A DNA stretch of 64,000 nt, from NCBI RefSeq assembly GCF_015291645.1, contig NZ_CP030055.1:3100001-3164000 (forward strand), given 5' to 3'. Positions 1 to 9,146 of the stretch are shown piece after piece. Numbering within the stretch: the first letter of the stretch is position 1; every line of letters begins with the position of its first letter. The translations under genes and the position numbers were made by a program. Below the pieces are notes generated by a model, which did not search any database, was not told the DNA's origin, and worked only from the letters and a program-made list of their open reading frames with translations. Origin of the DNA: Bradyrhizobium sp. CCBAU 53340. GTDB taxonomy: Bacteria; Pseudomonadota; Alphaproteobacteria; Rhizobiales; Xanthobacteraceae.

Positions 1-1
1 C

Positions 2-181
2 CGCGACAGCGCGGAGCGGCTCGTGGAGCTGTACGCCGAGATGGATGTATTTCTGCCGGATGCAGGAATGGTCGAGCCGCGGCCATGGCACAAGCAGCTG
101 CCGATGCGGCCGCAGCGCTGGGCGCCCGGCGATGTCGTCAATTGGAAGACATCCTTCGAGTTTCAGCTTTCCAAAGCGTGA
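2..181 (+). CDS. C-terminal fragment of an unrecognised protein
   Basis: An open frame enters from the left edge and ends at TGA 179-181, giving 59 residues. The piece contains VFLPDAGMVEPRPW and ends NWKTSFEFQLSKA. I do not recognise a family from this tail. The next gene, an FAH-family hydrolase, starts 82 bases downstream on the same strand, so the two may share a transcript. The start and most of the protein lie outside the window. Confidence 0.55.
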   Translation, partial: RDSAERLVELYAEMDVFLPDAGMVEPRPWHKQLPMRPQRWAPGDVVNWKTSFEFQLSKA

Positions 182-262
182 GCCGTGGCGCGAAGCCGAA
201 GGGGCGGTACCAGCCTGGCTTCGATTGCCGATGATACCTGCAAAAGAAGGATACTGAGATCG

Positions 263-1108
263 ATGAAACTGTTGCGCATCGGGGCTGCCGGCGCTGAAAA
301 ACCGGCACTATTGGACCGCAATAACACGCTGCGCGACCTGTCGAAGCATGTCCGCGATTTTGATGCTGCGGCGCTGTCGAAGGCCGGTCTCGCAGCGCTC
401 GCTGCGATCGACCCGGACTCGCTGCCGGTGATCGACACTGCTCCTCGGATCGGGCCCTGCGTGCCTCGCCCCGTCAACTTCGTCTGCATCGGCCTCAACT
501 ACGTCGATCATGCGCACGAGGCTGGCCTTCCCATCCCGGCCGAGCCGATTGTCTTCCTAAAATCCCTTGGCTCTATCCAAGGTCCGAACGATCCGGTCCG
601 TCTGCCGCGTGGCTCCGTCAAGACGGATTGGGAGGTGGAACTTGGCGTCGTCATCGGCAGCTCCGCCCGCTATGTGTCCGAGGCGGGCGCGTTAGCGCAT
701 GTCGCGGGATATTGCGTCGTTAACGATGTCAGCGAACGGAGTCTCCAGCTCGAGCGCGGCGGCACTTGGGATAAGGGCAAGGGAGCCGACACATTTGGCC
801 CTATCGGCCCCTGGCTGGTAACCGCCGACGAAGTCCCGAATCCGCAGGCGCTTCGACTGTGGACAGAGGTAGACGGCACGCGCATGCAGGATGGCACTAC
901 CGCAACAATGATTTTCGATGTCCGTAAGATTGTGAGCTACGTGAGCCAGCTTTGGACGCTTAACCCCGGTGATATCATCGCGACCGGCACCCCACCCGGC
1001 GTCGGGATGGGCAAGAAGCCTGAACCGATCTTCCTGCGAGCCGGACAGACCATGCAGCTCGGCATCGATGGACTCGGGATCCAAACGCAATCCGTGGTAG
1101 CGGACTGA
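263..1108 (+). CDS. fumarylacetoacetate hydrolase family protein
   Basis: Predicted 281-aa soluble FAH-fold enzyme; the family hydrolyses, hydrates or decarboxylates 2-oxo acids late in aromatic and sugar-acid catabolism. Visible family signatures are GLNYVDHAHE (residues 77-86), the metal-binding WEVELG (123-128), a NDVSER segment, KGADTFGPIGPW and ATGTPPGVGMG near the C terminus. I chose the ATG at 263 because homologues begin just before a M-K-L-L-R-I strand and an AAGAAGGA-like ribosome site precedes it; the frame stays open back to 185 but that extension has no family character. The substrate cannot be read from sequence: fumarylpyruvate, ureidoglycolate-like and oxaloacetate activities all occur in the family. 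Confidence 0.88.
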   Translation: MKLLRIGAAGAEKPALLDRNNTLRDLSKHVRDFDAAALSKAGLAALAAIDPDSLPVIDTAPRIGPCVPRPVNFVCIGLNYVDHAHEAGLPIPAEPIVFLKSLGSIQGPNDPVRLPRGSVKTDWEVELGVVIGSSARYVSEAGALAHVAGYCVVNDVSERSLQLERGGTWDKGKGADTFGPIGPWLVTADEVPNPQALRLWTEVDGTRMQDGTTATMIFDVRKIVSYVSQLWTLNPGDIIATGTPPGVGMGKKPEPIFLRAGQTMQLGIDGLGIQTQSVVAD

Positions 1109-1362
1109 TCAATTTGCTGACCCCATCTCCCGGTGGCGCTGGGGATCATATCATCTTGGGGTATCTCCAACGGATCAAGAATGCCAAAGCTGCACCTCAA
1201 CGAACCAGCGCCAATCGATGGGAAGGTGCCGTAGATTATGTGCTCGCGGCTAGGTGATGATAGGAGGAATCGACAGACTGGGCGAAATCAGGATACCGAT
1301 AAGTTAGGTCTGAGGAAGCCGCAAAGCCGAATTGGCGAAAGTGCGCCTCACAGTTGAGGATC

Positions 1363-1390
1363 AGGTGCCGTGCGGCCGTGCACGGCACCT
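1363..1390 (-). terminator. hairpin between two converging genes
   Basis: Perfect 11-bp inverted repeat: arms 1363-1373 and 1380-1390, with a 6-nt loop. It lies ten bases beyond the stop of the minus-strand hydrolase and also downstream of the plus-strand FAH gene. There is no T-run on either side, so it may work as a bidirectional barrier rather than a classical intrinsic terminator. Confidence 0.5.
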
Positions 1391-1399
1391 GCTCTTAGG

Positions 1400-2329
1400 C
1401 TACCTTGCGACGAGATGCTTGACATACCAGTCTCGCGCCGCCGAAGCTGATCGCTCGAAATCGGCGCCGTAGCAATCAAAGTGTCCAGAGGGCAATGCCA
1501 GCAATTGCTTCGGTTCACCGACTGTCTCGAAAGCCTGCTTGGCGAGCTCGAACGGAATAAGTGAATCATTCTCTGCGCCGATGAACATCAGCGGGCGTGG
1601 CGTGATGCGATGGAGATAAGCGAGCGGCTCGAAGCTGCCGATCATCTCGAAGCTTCTCAAAGTCACCTCGTTTTTCCAGTTTGGGGCGATCGGGGCCATC
1701 TGTCTCGTGCAGAACTCCCAGGAGTCCTGCGTGGGGAGAACACAAAGCGTCTTCGTGGTATCTTCTGCAGCGACGGCCGCCATCATGGGCAATTGGCCGG
1801 TCGCGCGAGCCCTGCGGTCCTGCGCGAATATCTGCGACAAGTGTTTGCGTGCCTCCGGGGGTACTTGGCTCCAATAGCCACCACCGCTCAGAAACGGCAC
1901 TTGCACGACGATGCAGCCAATGCGCTGATCAAGCGCTGTTGCCTGGATTGCGACGCCGCCACCATAACTGCAGCCCCAGACACCAATGCGGTCGGGATCG
2001 ACACGCGGCAAGGTCGAGCCGAATGAGATGGCATCACGGAAATCTGAGACTTGCTGGAACGGGTCGATTTCTTGACGGATGCGACCCTCACTGTCACCAA
2101 AGCCCCGAGGATCATAGACAAGCGCACCGAGGCCGGCTTCCGCGAACACATCGGCAAACTTGTCGAGGTAGAATTCCTTCACGCCACTAAAACCGTGGTG
2201 AAGGACGATGAGTGGAGCTCGATCCGCACCACCATTTTTAGGCAAGAAATGCCAGCCCCGAAGGATGGCACCGTCGTCTGTCCTGAAGGCAATGTTGCTC
2301 GATCCAGCGGGCGCTGCTGCGTTCGCCAT
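1400..2329 (-). CDS. alpha/beta hydrolase (dienelactone hydrolase/peptidase S9-like)
   Basis: 309-aa alpha/beta-hydrolase, probably cytoplasmic since no signal peptide is visible. The nucleophile elbow is G-C-S-Y-G with Ser121, the acid is probably Asp255 in GAENDS and the base His283 in SGHFDCYG; LHHGFSG (residues 43-49) is the oxyanion-hole strand. Length and the YDPRGFGDS segment fit the dienelactone-hydrolase-like/acyl-peptidase-like branch, whose members cut esters, lactones or small amides. It is transcribed divergently from the AraC-type regulator at 2497 with about 170 bases between them, so that regulator is the likely controller. The substrate is unknown. Confidence 0.85.
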   Translation of the reverse strand: MANAAAPAGSSNIAFRTDDGAILRGWHFLPKNGGADRAPLIVLHHGFSGVKEFYLDKFADVFAEAGLGALVYDPRGFGDSEGRIRQEIDPFQQVSDFRDAISFGSTLPRVDPDRIGVWGCSYGGGVAIQATALDQRIGCIVVQVPFLSGGGYWSQVPPEARKHLSQIFAQDRRARATGQLPMMAAVAAEDTTKTLCVLPTQDSWEFCTRQMAPIAPNWKNEVTLRSFEMIGSFEPLAYLHRITPRPLMFIGAENDSLIPFELAKQAFETVGEPKQLLALPSGHFDCYGADFERSASAARDWYVKHLVAR

Positions 2330-2496
2330 TTATCTGTCCTCCCTTGCACGGGCGATAAGCCGCATGTTGTAGTCGTTCTCGGTAGCGAATAGACTAGGTC
2401 AAGGTTGGAGACCGCGTCCTGCACGATAGCGAACGACCAGGACAATCGCGAACAGCAGCTTGGTCTTCTACGTAGGCAATGCGGGGGGACTTGACC

Positions 2497-3492
2497 ATGA
2501 ATGATCCGCTCGCGTCCGACGGTCGTGATTGTACCGAGGACCTGAGATTGTGGGAGCGTCCTATTCTGGATTGGCAGCTTCGCGCTCCTGCAAGCGCCAG
2601 GCCTTTGGTGGCTCGCTCGCGCAAACTGAGCAATGTTCTGCTGGTCGATGGGCGCCTCGGCCAAGGTTGCATTGGGGCGCGGAGCCCAGCGCCCTACGGA
2701 TTTGTCGTCGTGGATTTCATTATTGACGGGCGCGGAGTCGGATGCGGCGAGCTTCAGAGCTTGTCGCTCGAGCGGGGCGACGTCGCCGTCTGGAACACCC
2801 GCCAGAAACTGAACTTCGAAGTTCTTACTGCAATGCACAAGTTCATGCTTGTCGTTCCAATCAGGCAGGCGCGCAAGCTATGGCCTGATTTGATTTCTCC
2901 GAACCTTCTCCACTTCTCGCACCGAGATGCACTTTCACCAATTCTGGCCGCCTGTTTCGAGTCCTTCTTAGCTGGTGTCGATTCGATGGCCGATGCTTAT
3001 GCATCGGCCGCAGCCGAGGCTGGATTGGATGTGGCAGTAAGGGCGTGCCGCGTTCAACGGGACGAGGGCCCCTCTGACCGAAAGTCTCTGTTGATGCAGA
3101 GGATCATCGGCTATCTCGAAGCCAACCTTCGCGATCCAGAGTTGAACCATGATCGCGTAGCGACCGAATTCAACGTGTCTACGCGATACCTTCAGATCCT
3201 ATTCGCCAGGAGCGGTGCAACGGTCTCCGAGTGGATTCGGCAGCGTCGACTGGAAAATTGCCGGAAAGCATTGGAGACGAAAAGCAGAACCGAGACCATC
3301 ACGAATATTGCTCTTGCCTGGGGGTTCAACGACGCGTCCCATTTCAGCCGGCTATTTCGGCAACGCTTCGGCATCACACCACAAAACTACGCCCTGAGCT
3401 GCTGCGAGAGCGCCTTGGCGAGAGGTGTGAGCGCGGCTCATTCCCCGCGCTTGGGGCCTGACCCCTGGATCCGCGCCCGAACGCCGGGCTAG
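2497..3492 (+). CDS. AraC-family transcriptional regulator
   Basis: 331-aa regulator with an N-terminal AraC-binding-like sensory domain (about residues 40-190) and a C-terminal double helix-turn-helix (about 215-310). Helix-turn-helix features are the segment HDRVATEFNVSTRYLQILF and the family signature ITNIALAWGFNDASHFSRLF. Architecture and length match the AraC group that controls single oxidation or hydrolysis operons. I placed the start at the second methionine (2497), giving a protein beginning MNDPLASD; an in-frame ATG at 2479 would add six residues. The divergent alpha/beta hydrolase is the most likely target. Confidence 0.87.
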   Translation: MNDPLASDGRDCTEDLRLWERPILDWQLRAPASARPLVARSRKLSNVLLVDGRLGQGCIGARSPAPYGFVVVDFIIDGRGVGCGELQSLSLERGDVAVWNTRQKLNFEVLTAMHKFMLVVPIRQARKLWPDLISPNLLHFSHRDALSPILAACFESFLAGVDSMADAYASAAAEAGLDVAVRACRVQRDEGPSDRKSLLMQRIIGYLEANLRDPELNHDRVATEFNVSTRYLQILFARSGATVSEWIRQRRLENCRKALETKSRTETITNIALAWGFNDASHFSRLFRQRFGITPQNYALSCCESALARGVSAAHSPRLGPDPWIRARTPG

Positions 3493-3678
3493 GGCCGACG
3501 AGGCGGATCAACTCCGCGCCGCCCCAGACACCTATTTTCTTCATCACATTCGCCCTATGCACGTCCGCAGCCTTTGGGCTGTGATCTCGAATTCTTGGAT
3601 GGAACCATTAAGCAATTTGATGCTATTGACAGCCGATAGCACGAGGTCCGTACGAGGGGGGGAGCGCAGCAGCACCCG

Positions 3679-4890
3679 CTACTTCACCAATGCGCACCCG
3701 CCTTCCGCCAGCGGGCGGAACGCCTGGTCCGCTGATATCGTCGATACCAGCTTGTAGTAATCGTACGGATATTTCGCCTCCTCCGGCTTCTTCACCTCGA
3801 ACAAATACATCGGGTGCACGACGCGGCCGTCCTGGCGGATGGTGGTGTCGCCGAACAGCTTGTCGTGACCCTTGAAGGTCTTCATCTGCGGGACCACATC
3901 CTTGGCATTGTCGCTTCCGGTGGCGGCGACCGCGTTGAGATAAGCGAGCGTGGAGGCGTAGACGCCGGCCTGGTTGCCGCTTGGCATCTTGCCGTTCATG
4001 CCGGGACGTTGCGAGAAGCGCTTCGCGAATGCGCGGGTGTCGTCGTTCATGTCCCAGTAGAACGCCTCCATGAGCTGGAGCCCCTGCGCGACCTTGAGCC
4101 CCATGCCGTGGACGTCGTTGATGAAGAGCAGGAAGGCCACCAGCTTCTGCCCGCTGCTCTGAATGCCGAACTCTGCCGCCTGCTTCACCGCGTTGATGGT
4201 GTCGCCGCCGGCATTGGCGAGGCCAATCACCTGCGCCTTCGAGCCCTGCGCCTGCAACAAATAGGAGGCGAAATCGGAGGTGCCGAGCGGATGCTTGGCG
4301 GAGCCGATCACCTTGCCGCCGTGGGACTCGATGTATTTCTGCGCTTCCGCCTCGATACCCTTGCCCAGCGCATAGTCAACCGTGAGGAAGTACCAGTCCT
4401 TGCCGCCGCGCGACATCATCGCGGCCGCCGTGGTGTTGCCGGTCGCCCAGGTGTCGTTGACCCACTGGATTGTATTGGGCGAGCAGGCCTTGCCGGTCAG
4501 ATCAGCGCTCGCCGTTGACGACGCCAGGAAGGTCATACGACTGTCGCGCAAGATATTGTTGATGGAGAGACCGACGGCCGAGTTCGGCACGTCGACGATG
4601 GCGTCGACGCCGTCGACGTCGAGCCATTTGCGCGCAATCGCCGAGCCCACGTCGGCCTTGTTCTGGTGGTCGGCATAGACGATCTCGACCTTGATATTCT
4701 TTCCGCCGCCGTTGAAGTCCTCGGCGGCCATGCGCGCGGCCTCCACCGACCCCATGCCGTTGGTGTCCTGGAAGATGCCGGAGATATCGTTAAGCACGCC
4801 GATGCGCACGACATTGTCCGAGATTTCCGCGCTCGCCGTTCCGCTTGCGAGGCACGCTATCAGTCCCAGCAACTTATTCAGGTGTTTCAT
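3679..4890 (-). CDS. ABC transporter solute-binding protein, LivK/type I fold
   Basis: 403-aa periplasmic binding protein of the branched-chain amino acid/aromatic acid group (Peripla_BP_6). Residues 1-23 form a signal peptide with an ASA-type cleavage site, followed by the usual VVRIGVLNDISG opening strand. The frame is open upstream into the ferredoxin gene, but the ATG at 4890 with a GGAGG-like ribosome site and the signal peptide fix the start. No permease or ATPase gene accompanies it. It follows the P450-ferredoxin pair on the same strand with a 55-base gap, so it may deliver the P450 substrate by using a transporter encoded elsewhere. Alphaproteobacteria use this protein type for benzoates and phenylpropanoids. 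Confidence 0.88.
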   Translation of the reverse strand: MKHLNKLLGLIACLASGTASAEISDNVVRIGVLNDISGIFQDTNGMGSVEAARMAAEDFNGGGKNIKVEIVYADHQNKADVGSAIARKWLDVDGVDAIVDVPNSAVGLSINNILRDSRMTFLASSTASADLTGKACSPNTIQWVNDTWATGNTTAAAMMSRGGKDWYFLTVDYALGKGIEAEAQKYIESHGGKVIGSAKHPLGTSDFASYLLQAQGSKAQVIGLANAGGDTINAVKQAAEFGIQSSGQKLVAFLLFINDVHGMGLKVAQGLQLMEAFYWDMNDDTRAFAKRFSQRPGMNGKMPSGNQAGVYASTLAYLNAVAATGSDNAKDVVPQMKTFKGHDKLFGDTTIRQDGRVVHPMYLFEVKKPEEAKYPYDYYKLVSTISADQAFRPLAEGGCALVK

Positions 4891-4945
4891 CGTCTCCTCC
4901 CTGTTGACCTTGCGGCCGGTCATTGCCGGGCCGTCACGAGAACTT

Positions 4946-5269
4946 TTAGATCTGCCGCTCGGGCAGGCGCAGCACGAGGCCGTCGAGCTCGGGCGACATC
5001 CTGATCTGGCACGACAACCGGCTGGCCGGCTGCCGCTCGGCGGCGGTGCCGTCCAGGAGCGCGTCTTCCTCGTCGCCCATCGCCGGCAATCGCGCGAGCC
5101 AGGCGTCGTCGACATAGACGTGGCAGGTCGCGCACATGGCATTGCCGCCGCATTCAGCCAAAATGCCGTCGAGGCCGTGACCGGTCGCGGCCTGCATGGC
5201 GCTCTCGCCGTTGCCGACCTCGATACGGTCCGTCTTGCCGTCGGGATGAATGAAGGTAATGGCGGGCAT
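4946..5269 (-). CDS. [2Fe-2S] ferredoxin, palustrisredoxin (Pux)-like
   Basis: 107-aa vertebrate/putidaredoxin-type ferredoxin. The cluster ligands are Cys40, Cys46, Cys49 (in ECGGNAMCATCHV) and Cys87 (in RLSCQI), the spacing of P450 electron-donor ferredoxins. It lies 12 bases downstream of the CYP199A-type P450 on the same strand, the same pairing known from Rhodopseudomonas palustris, where palustrisredoxin passes electrons to CYP199A2. No ferredoxin reductase gene is nearby, so a genomic reductase must serve it. Confidence in the redox role is high; that the adjacent P450 is its partner is inferred from context. Confidence 0.93.
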   Translation of the reverse strand: MPAITFIHPDGKTDRIEVGNGESAMQAATGHGLDGILAECGGNAMCATCHVYVDDAWLARLPAMGDEEDALLDGTAAERQPASRLSCQIRMSPELDGLVLRLPERQI

Positions 5270-5281
5270 CGAAGGTCCTCG

Positions 5282-6514
5282 TCAGGCCGGAGTGATTGAT
5301 ATCGGCAGGCTCTCGAGCCCGCGCAGGGTGTTGTTGTAGCGGCGCTGCACCGGACCGCTGATCTCGATCGAAGCAACCTTGCGCGCGATCGCCGAGAGCA
5401 TGACCTCGCCCTCGAGGCGCGCGACGAGCTGTCCAACGCACATGTGGATGCCCGAACCGAAGCCGACATGGCCCGACGTCTTGCGTGTGATGTCGTAGCG
5501 GTCGGGATCGTCCCAGCGGCGCGGATCGCGGTTGGCGGCGCCCAGGAACATCAGCACTTTCTCGCCCTCGCCAACGCGCGCGCCCGCGATCTCGACGTCG
5601 CGCGTCGTGGTGCGGAAGAAGGTCTGCACCGGGCTTTCGAAGCGCACGGCTTCCTCGAACGCGTTGCGCGCGAGCGACGGATCGGCGCGCAGCCGCGCGA
5701 ACTCCTGCGGAAAGCGGGCGAGGCAATAGACGGCGGCGCCGATGCCGTAGACCGTGGTGTCGAGCCCGGCCGACAGCAGCGAACGCACGAGGAGCGGAGC
5801 TTCGTCCGGCGTGATCTCGCCGGTATCGGAGAAGGCGTGGATGCAGGCGCCAAAGCCGCCAGGCGCGAGATTAGGGCGCTGGCACTGCTCCGCGACATAG
5901 GCCTGATGCGGCGCCGAGCGCTCGATCGCCGTCTGACGCAACTCGTTCGGTGGGCCGAAGGCGTTGAAGACGAGGCCGGCATAGGGGATGAGATGCTCGC
6001 GCCCCTCTTTCTTTAGCCCCAGTGCGTCGGGAAACACCGACAAGGGATAGGCTTCCGCGAGGTCGGCGACGGCATCGAACGATTTTCGATGCAACAGCTC
6101 GTCGATCTTGGCTTCGGCGGCCGCGGCAAACCGGTCCCGGATGCGCTTCATGGTGGCAGGCGACAATACTTTGCTGAGAACGGCGCGAGTGCGGGTGTGC
6201 GCGGGCGGATCGGCCTCCAGGATCCGGCTCGGCGGCCGCCAGGGCTTTTCCTTCTTGAAGTCGCTCAAGCCGACGCCGCGGCTGGAGCAGAAGGTCTGGG
6301 GATCGTTAAGCACCGCATGAACCTCCGCGTAGCGCGCCACGCCGTGGACGTTCCATTTGTCGAGAAAGACGACCGCGCCCGCCTCCCGCAGCCTTTCATG
6401 AGCCGGATAGGGATCGTCGAAGAACGAGATCGCGAAGGGATCGATGTCGAGATGCGGAATGGCCGGCGCTCCGCCGGCGGCGCCGATCGACGCTGAGGCG
6501 TTTGGTATACTCAT
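5282..6514 (-). CDS. cytochrome P450, CYP199A type
   Basis: 410-aa soluble bacterial P450. Heme ligand is Cys359 in GFGSGIHMCVGQ, the ExxR pair is Glu288/Arg291 and the proton-relay acid-alcohol pair is Asp252/Thr253 in SAGLDTT. The sequence follows my recollection of the CYP199A2/A4 proteins along most of its length, offset by about one residue; the residues reported to hold the benzoate carboxylate and ring there (Arg92, Ser95, Arg243, Ser244) correspond to Arg93, Ser96, Arg244 and Ser245 here. CYP199A enzymes O-demethylate or oxidise para-substituted benzoates such as 4-methoxybenzoate. The divergent MarR gene and the downstream ferredoxin complete the unit. Subfamily assignment rests on memory, not on an alignment. 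Confidence 0.93.
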   Translation of the reverse strand: MSIPNASASIGAAGGAPAIPHLDIDPFAISFFDDPYPAHERLREAGAVVFLDKWNVHGVARYAEVHAVLNDPQTFCSSRGVGLSDFKKEKPWRPPSRILEADPPAHTRTRAVLSKVLSPATMKRIRDRFAAAAEAKIDELLHRKSFDAVADLAEAYPLSVFPDALGLKKEGREHLIPYAGLVFNAFGPPNELRQTAIERSAPHQAYVAEQCQRPNLAPGGFGACIHAFSDTGEITPDEAPLLVRSLLSAGLDTTVYGIGAAVYCLARFPQEFARLRADPSLARNAFEEAVRFESPVQTFFRTTTRDVEIAGARVGEGEKVLMFLGAANRDPRRWDDPDRYDITRKTSGHVGFGSGIHMCVGQLVARLEGEVMLSAIARKVASIEISGPVQRRYNNTLRGLESLPISITPA

Positions 6515-6594
6515 TCACATCCTCCAAATTTTGAGCTTGTGAAGCGTTGCCGCTTGTCCTTATTTCTGGGGCGCATGATGCGAGCAGTGATGCG

Positions 6595-7098
6595 ATGACC
6601 CCGCCCTCGACCAGATCCCGACATAAGCCCGTGGCCACGCAGGAAGGGCCGACGCTCGACCTTGAGCGTTACGTGCCGGCCTTCATTACCTTCATAGCCA
6701 ACAAGCTGTCCAACAGCGCGACCGCCTTCTATCAGCGCGAATTCGGCGTCAACGTCACGGAATGGCGGATCATGTCGCTGCTGGCGATCGAGCCGGGCAT
6801 TCCGGCCTCGCGCATCTGCCACGTCATTGGCTTCGACAAAGGGCCGGTGAGCCGAACACTGGCCGGCATGGAGAAGCGTGGGCTGATCGCGATCCGCACC
6901 GATCCTAATGACGGGCGCACCCATTCGATCTCGCTGTCTGCAAAGGGTCGCGCTACCCACGATAAGGTCATCGTCGCGGCCTTCGAGCGCGAGCGGCGGC
7001 TGTTGTCTTGCTTGTCGAAGGACGAGCAGGAGGTGCTGATCGACCTGTTGCGTCGCCTGCACGAAAATCTCGGCGCGGTAACGGGCGGCGAGCGCTGA
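6595..7098 (+). CDS. MarR-family transcriptional regulator
   Basis: 167-aa winged-helix regulator. After a basic N terminus, a helix with LSNSATAFYQREFGVNVTEW leads into the DNA-binding region (SRICHVIGFDKGPVSRTL), and the wing carries DPNDGRTHSISLS. It is divergent from the P450 operon with an 80-base shared promoter region if the ATG at 6595 is used; an earlier in-frame ATG at 6547 would leave only 32 bases, so I prefer 6595. MarR proteins commonly repress catabolic operons and are released by an aromatic acid, which fits the neighbouring CYP199A system. An imperfect TTCACA...TGTGAA pair lies in the intergenic region. Confidence 0.88.
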   Translation: MTPPSTRSRHKPVATQEGPTLDLERYVPAFITFIANKLSNSATAFYQREFGVNVTEWRIMSLLAIEPGIPASRICHVIGFDKGPVSRTLAGMEKRGLIAIRTDPNDGRTHSISLSAKGRATHDKVIVAAFERERRLLSCLSKDEQEVLIDLLRRLHENLGAVTGGER

Positions 7099-7146
7099 GG
7101 TGCCGCGCTTGGCGCAACCGACGCGCGCCCCTTTGTTTTCAGGCAT

Positions 7147-7166
7147 CCGCCGGCGTTTGCCGGCGG
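7147..7166 (+). terminator. GC-rich hairpin downstream of the MarR gene
   Basis: Perfect 8-bp stem (7147-7154 with 7159-7166) closed by a GTTT loop, about 50 bases after the MarR stop. There is no T-tract, so termination is only suggested by position. Confidence 0.35.
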
Positions 7167-7956
7167 CGCTATCCCTACCGAACATGATTCCTCCAGATCA
7201 GGCGCAGCGGTTGCCCCGCCGTCATTCTCGCCTGCGAAGGATTCGCACAAATTAGTTGCTTAGGCAACAAAGAATTTCGACGGGTTAATGGCAGCGATGT
7301 TGGCCCATTAAGGGATGTTCTCAGATCTCGCGCATTTCTGGCTTGTCCTCCCTTGTAAAATCGAAAGGAGGCCAGTGCCTCTTGCCTCCGATACTGTCCG
7401 GCGTGGGAGTGGACGTCCTGACGATCAGCCGGCCCGGGCAGGCCCGCTCCGACCCATTGGATTTCGTGGATCGGGGCTGGTCCCATTCCGATAAGGAGTC
7501 AGCGGCTGAAACTGCGGTTTTCTACGATCTCGCCGGATCGATTGTAGCGCTCAAGTGACGCGAGTTGAGCGTGTCGCGGCCCGCCCGGCTCCGCATGATG
7601 ATCAGGATCTGCTGCGCCTTCCGTGTGAAAAGGCGCACCAACGAATTGAGCACAAGACCGATCACGCGACGGATCTCCGCGAGATCTGCGAGCCGCATCA
7701 ATCCAGCAAGACGCGCGGCGCCCTTCTTCCCGACAAGGCGCCAAAGTACTGCCCGGTAGCTACAGCCGCGCTGACGCACGCTCTACAACAACCTACGCGG
7801 CATCAGGCTGCAGCGGGGGAGTGCTTATTCTTATCAAAGAGCCAGACATCGAACTGCATCAAACTGAGTCACAGCCAATGGCGCGCCCCATTGACAAAGT
7901 CGCCTTATCCATCGGGCGGGCTGCATCCCAGATGCATCATTTCAATAAATATATCA

Positions 7957-7977
7957 GATCAAAACGATCAATTTTAC
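7957..7977 (+). promoter_or_regulatory. nod-box-like operator upstream of the outer-membrane gene
   Basis: The 21 bases GATCAAAACGATCAATTTTAC, read here in two parts as GATCAAAAC and GATCAATTTTAC, closely match the right half of the classical rhizobial nod box (ATC-N-AAACAATC-R-ATTTTACCAAT). The left half of the box is not convincingly present. A second version lies at 10095-10115 beside the NodD-like regulator gene, which supports a functional role. Confidence 0.55.
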
Positions 7978-8100
7978 GAATGAAATGAATTCTGGAATAT
8001 GACGCCATTCCGACGGTCGATGGCGCGTCGGCACGAATGAATGAGCTTAGGGATGACGCCCGCGACCTCGCTTGCGAGGACGATCGCGCATGGGGGGATT

Positions 8101-9078
8101 ATGAAGCGAGTACTGAAGCTTTCCGCAATGATGCTGGTGGTCGGTGCGGCCAACGGAGCAATGGCTGCAGAGAACGGCGTGACCAACTACCCAGCCGGTT
8201 CGCCAGGCGTCTTCGTTGGCGCCTTTCCGCCGATCCCGGGTCTTTTTGCGATCAGCCAGACCAGCTACACGAGCGCGAACGGCCTATACGATGGAAGCGG
8301 CAACAAGTTGCCCATTCCATTCCAGCTTTCGGCGGTTTCGGAAACGGCCAGGTTTCTCGCCAGCTATCCCGGCGAGTTCTTTGGCGCTCACGTCTATTCT
8401 CAGCTTGTTGTCCCATACGTTCACATCGACAATTCGAACCCGGGGGGCACGTTCCAGGCCAACGGATTTGCGAACCTGACGATCTCGCCGGTGATCCTGA
8501 ACTGGGCGCTCTCGCCGCTGCAGAGCGTCACGCTCGGGCTCGACATCATGCCGAACACCGGCACCTACTCTCCCAGCAAGCCCCTCAATGTGGGCACCAA
8601 CTACACCACGATCTCGCCCGTGTTCGCGTATCGCTACGCCGATCCCAAGGGGTTCGAGTTCGCGATCTCACCGCGCTTGTTGCTCAACGGAACCAACACT
8701 GAATCGGTCAACGTTTTCACGGGAGGCCTGCAGCAGTACAGGAGCGGCGACGCTTTGGCAGTCGACTTCACCTCGGGCTACAATGTCGGCGCTTGGAAAC
8801 TGGGCATGGTCGGCGGTTACACCCAGCAATATGCGGATGACACGGTAAACGGGATCAAGGCCTTCAATGCAGCAGGCATTCAGAACGGCAACCGTCTTCG
8901 GGCGCTCAATTTCGGCCCCTCGGTCACCTACAACGCAGGTCCCGTTCAAATCAACCTGAACTACCAGCACACCTTCTACGTGGAGAACGGCACCAAGGCC
9001 GACACCGTCTGGGCCAATGTGGCTTTCCCGATCTGGGTGCCCGCACCGCCGCCAGGTGCCGGACCGGGCAAGCACTGA
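8101..9078 (+). CDS. SphA/MetA-like outer-membrane protein
   Basis: 325-aa predicted outer-membrane beta-barrel of the phenol-degradation MetA family (PF13557), proteins encoded beside aromatic and terpenoid catabolic genes and thought to help hydrophobic substrates enter. Residues 1-22 are a signal peptide ending A-M-A, and the rest alternates short amphipathic strands such as LNFGPSVTYNAGPVQINLNY. The frame is open from 8041 but the signal peptide fixes the start at 8101. A nod-box-like site about 125 bases upstream resembles the one next to the NodD-like regulator 1 kb downstream, so I infer co-regulation with the flavonoid-type operon. Confidence 0.85.
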   Translation: MKRVLKLSAMMLVVGAANGAMAAENGVTNYPAGSPGVFVGAFPPIPGLFAISQTSYTSANGLYDGSGNKLPIPFQLSAVSETARFLASYPGEFFGAHVYSQLVVPYVHIDNSNPGGTFQANGFANLTISPVILNWALSPLQSVTLGLDIMPNTGTYSPSKPLNVGTNYTTISPVFAYRYADPKGFEFAISPRLLLNGTNTESVNVFTGGLQQYRSGDALAVDFTSGYNVGAWKLGMVGGYTQQYADDTVNGIKAFNAAGIQNGNRLRALNFGPSVTYNAGPVQINLNYQHTFYVENGTKADTVWANVAFPIWVPAPPPGAGPGKH

Positions 9079-9146
9079 TCCGAGTGACTGCCCAAGGATC
9101 CGGTCCCAACGAGGCATTGATAGAGAGCCGGCGCATGCGTGTTGCC

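Larger units (their letters stand above)
7099..8100. other. 1-kb intergenic region, no credible gene
   Basis: Apart from the hairpin after the MarR gene and the AT-rich promoter region near its right end (nod-box-like site at 7957-7977), I see nothing supported here. The short open frames lack ribosome sites and recognisable motifs. Base composition becomes strikingly AT-rich from about 7915 to 7990, just before the outer-membrane gene. Confidence 0.5.

Noticed and set aside
4891..5469. A long frame that would extend the solute-binding protein N-terminally to 596 residues
   Set aside because: It runs in another frame through the ferredoxin and P450 genes, is arginine/serine-rich without motifs, and the signal peptide at 4890 fixes the real start.
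7522..7779. 85-codon minus-strand frame in the gene-poor region
   Set aside because: No homology I can recognise, no ribosome site, and competing frames on the other strand cover the same bases.
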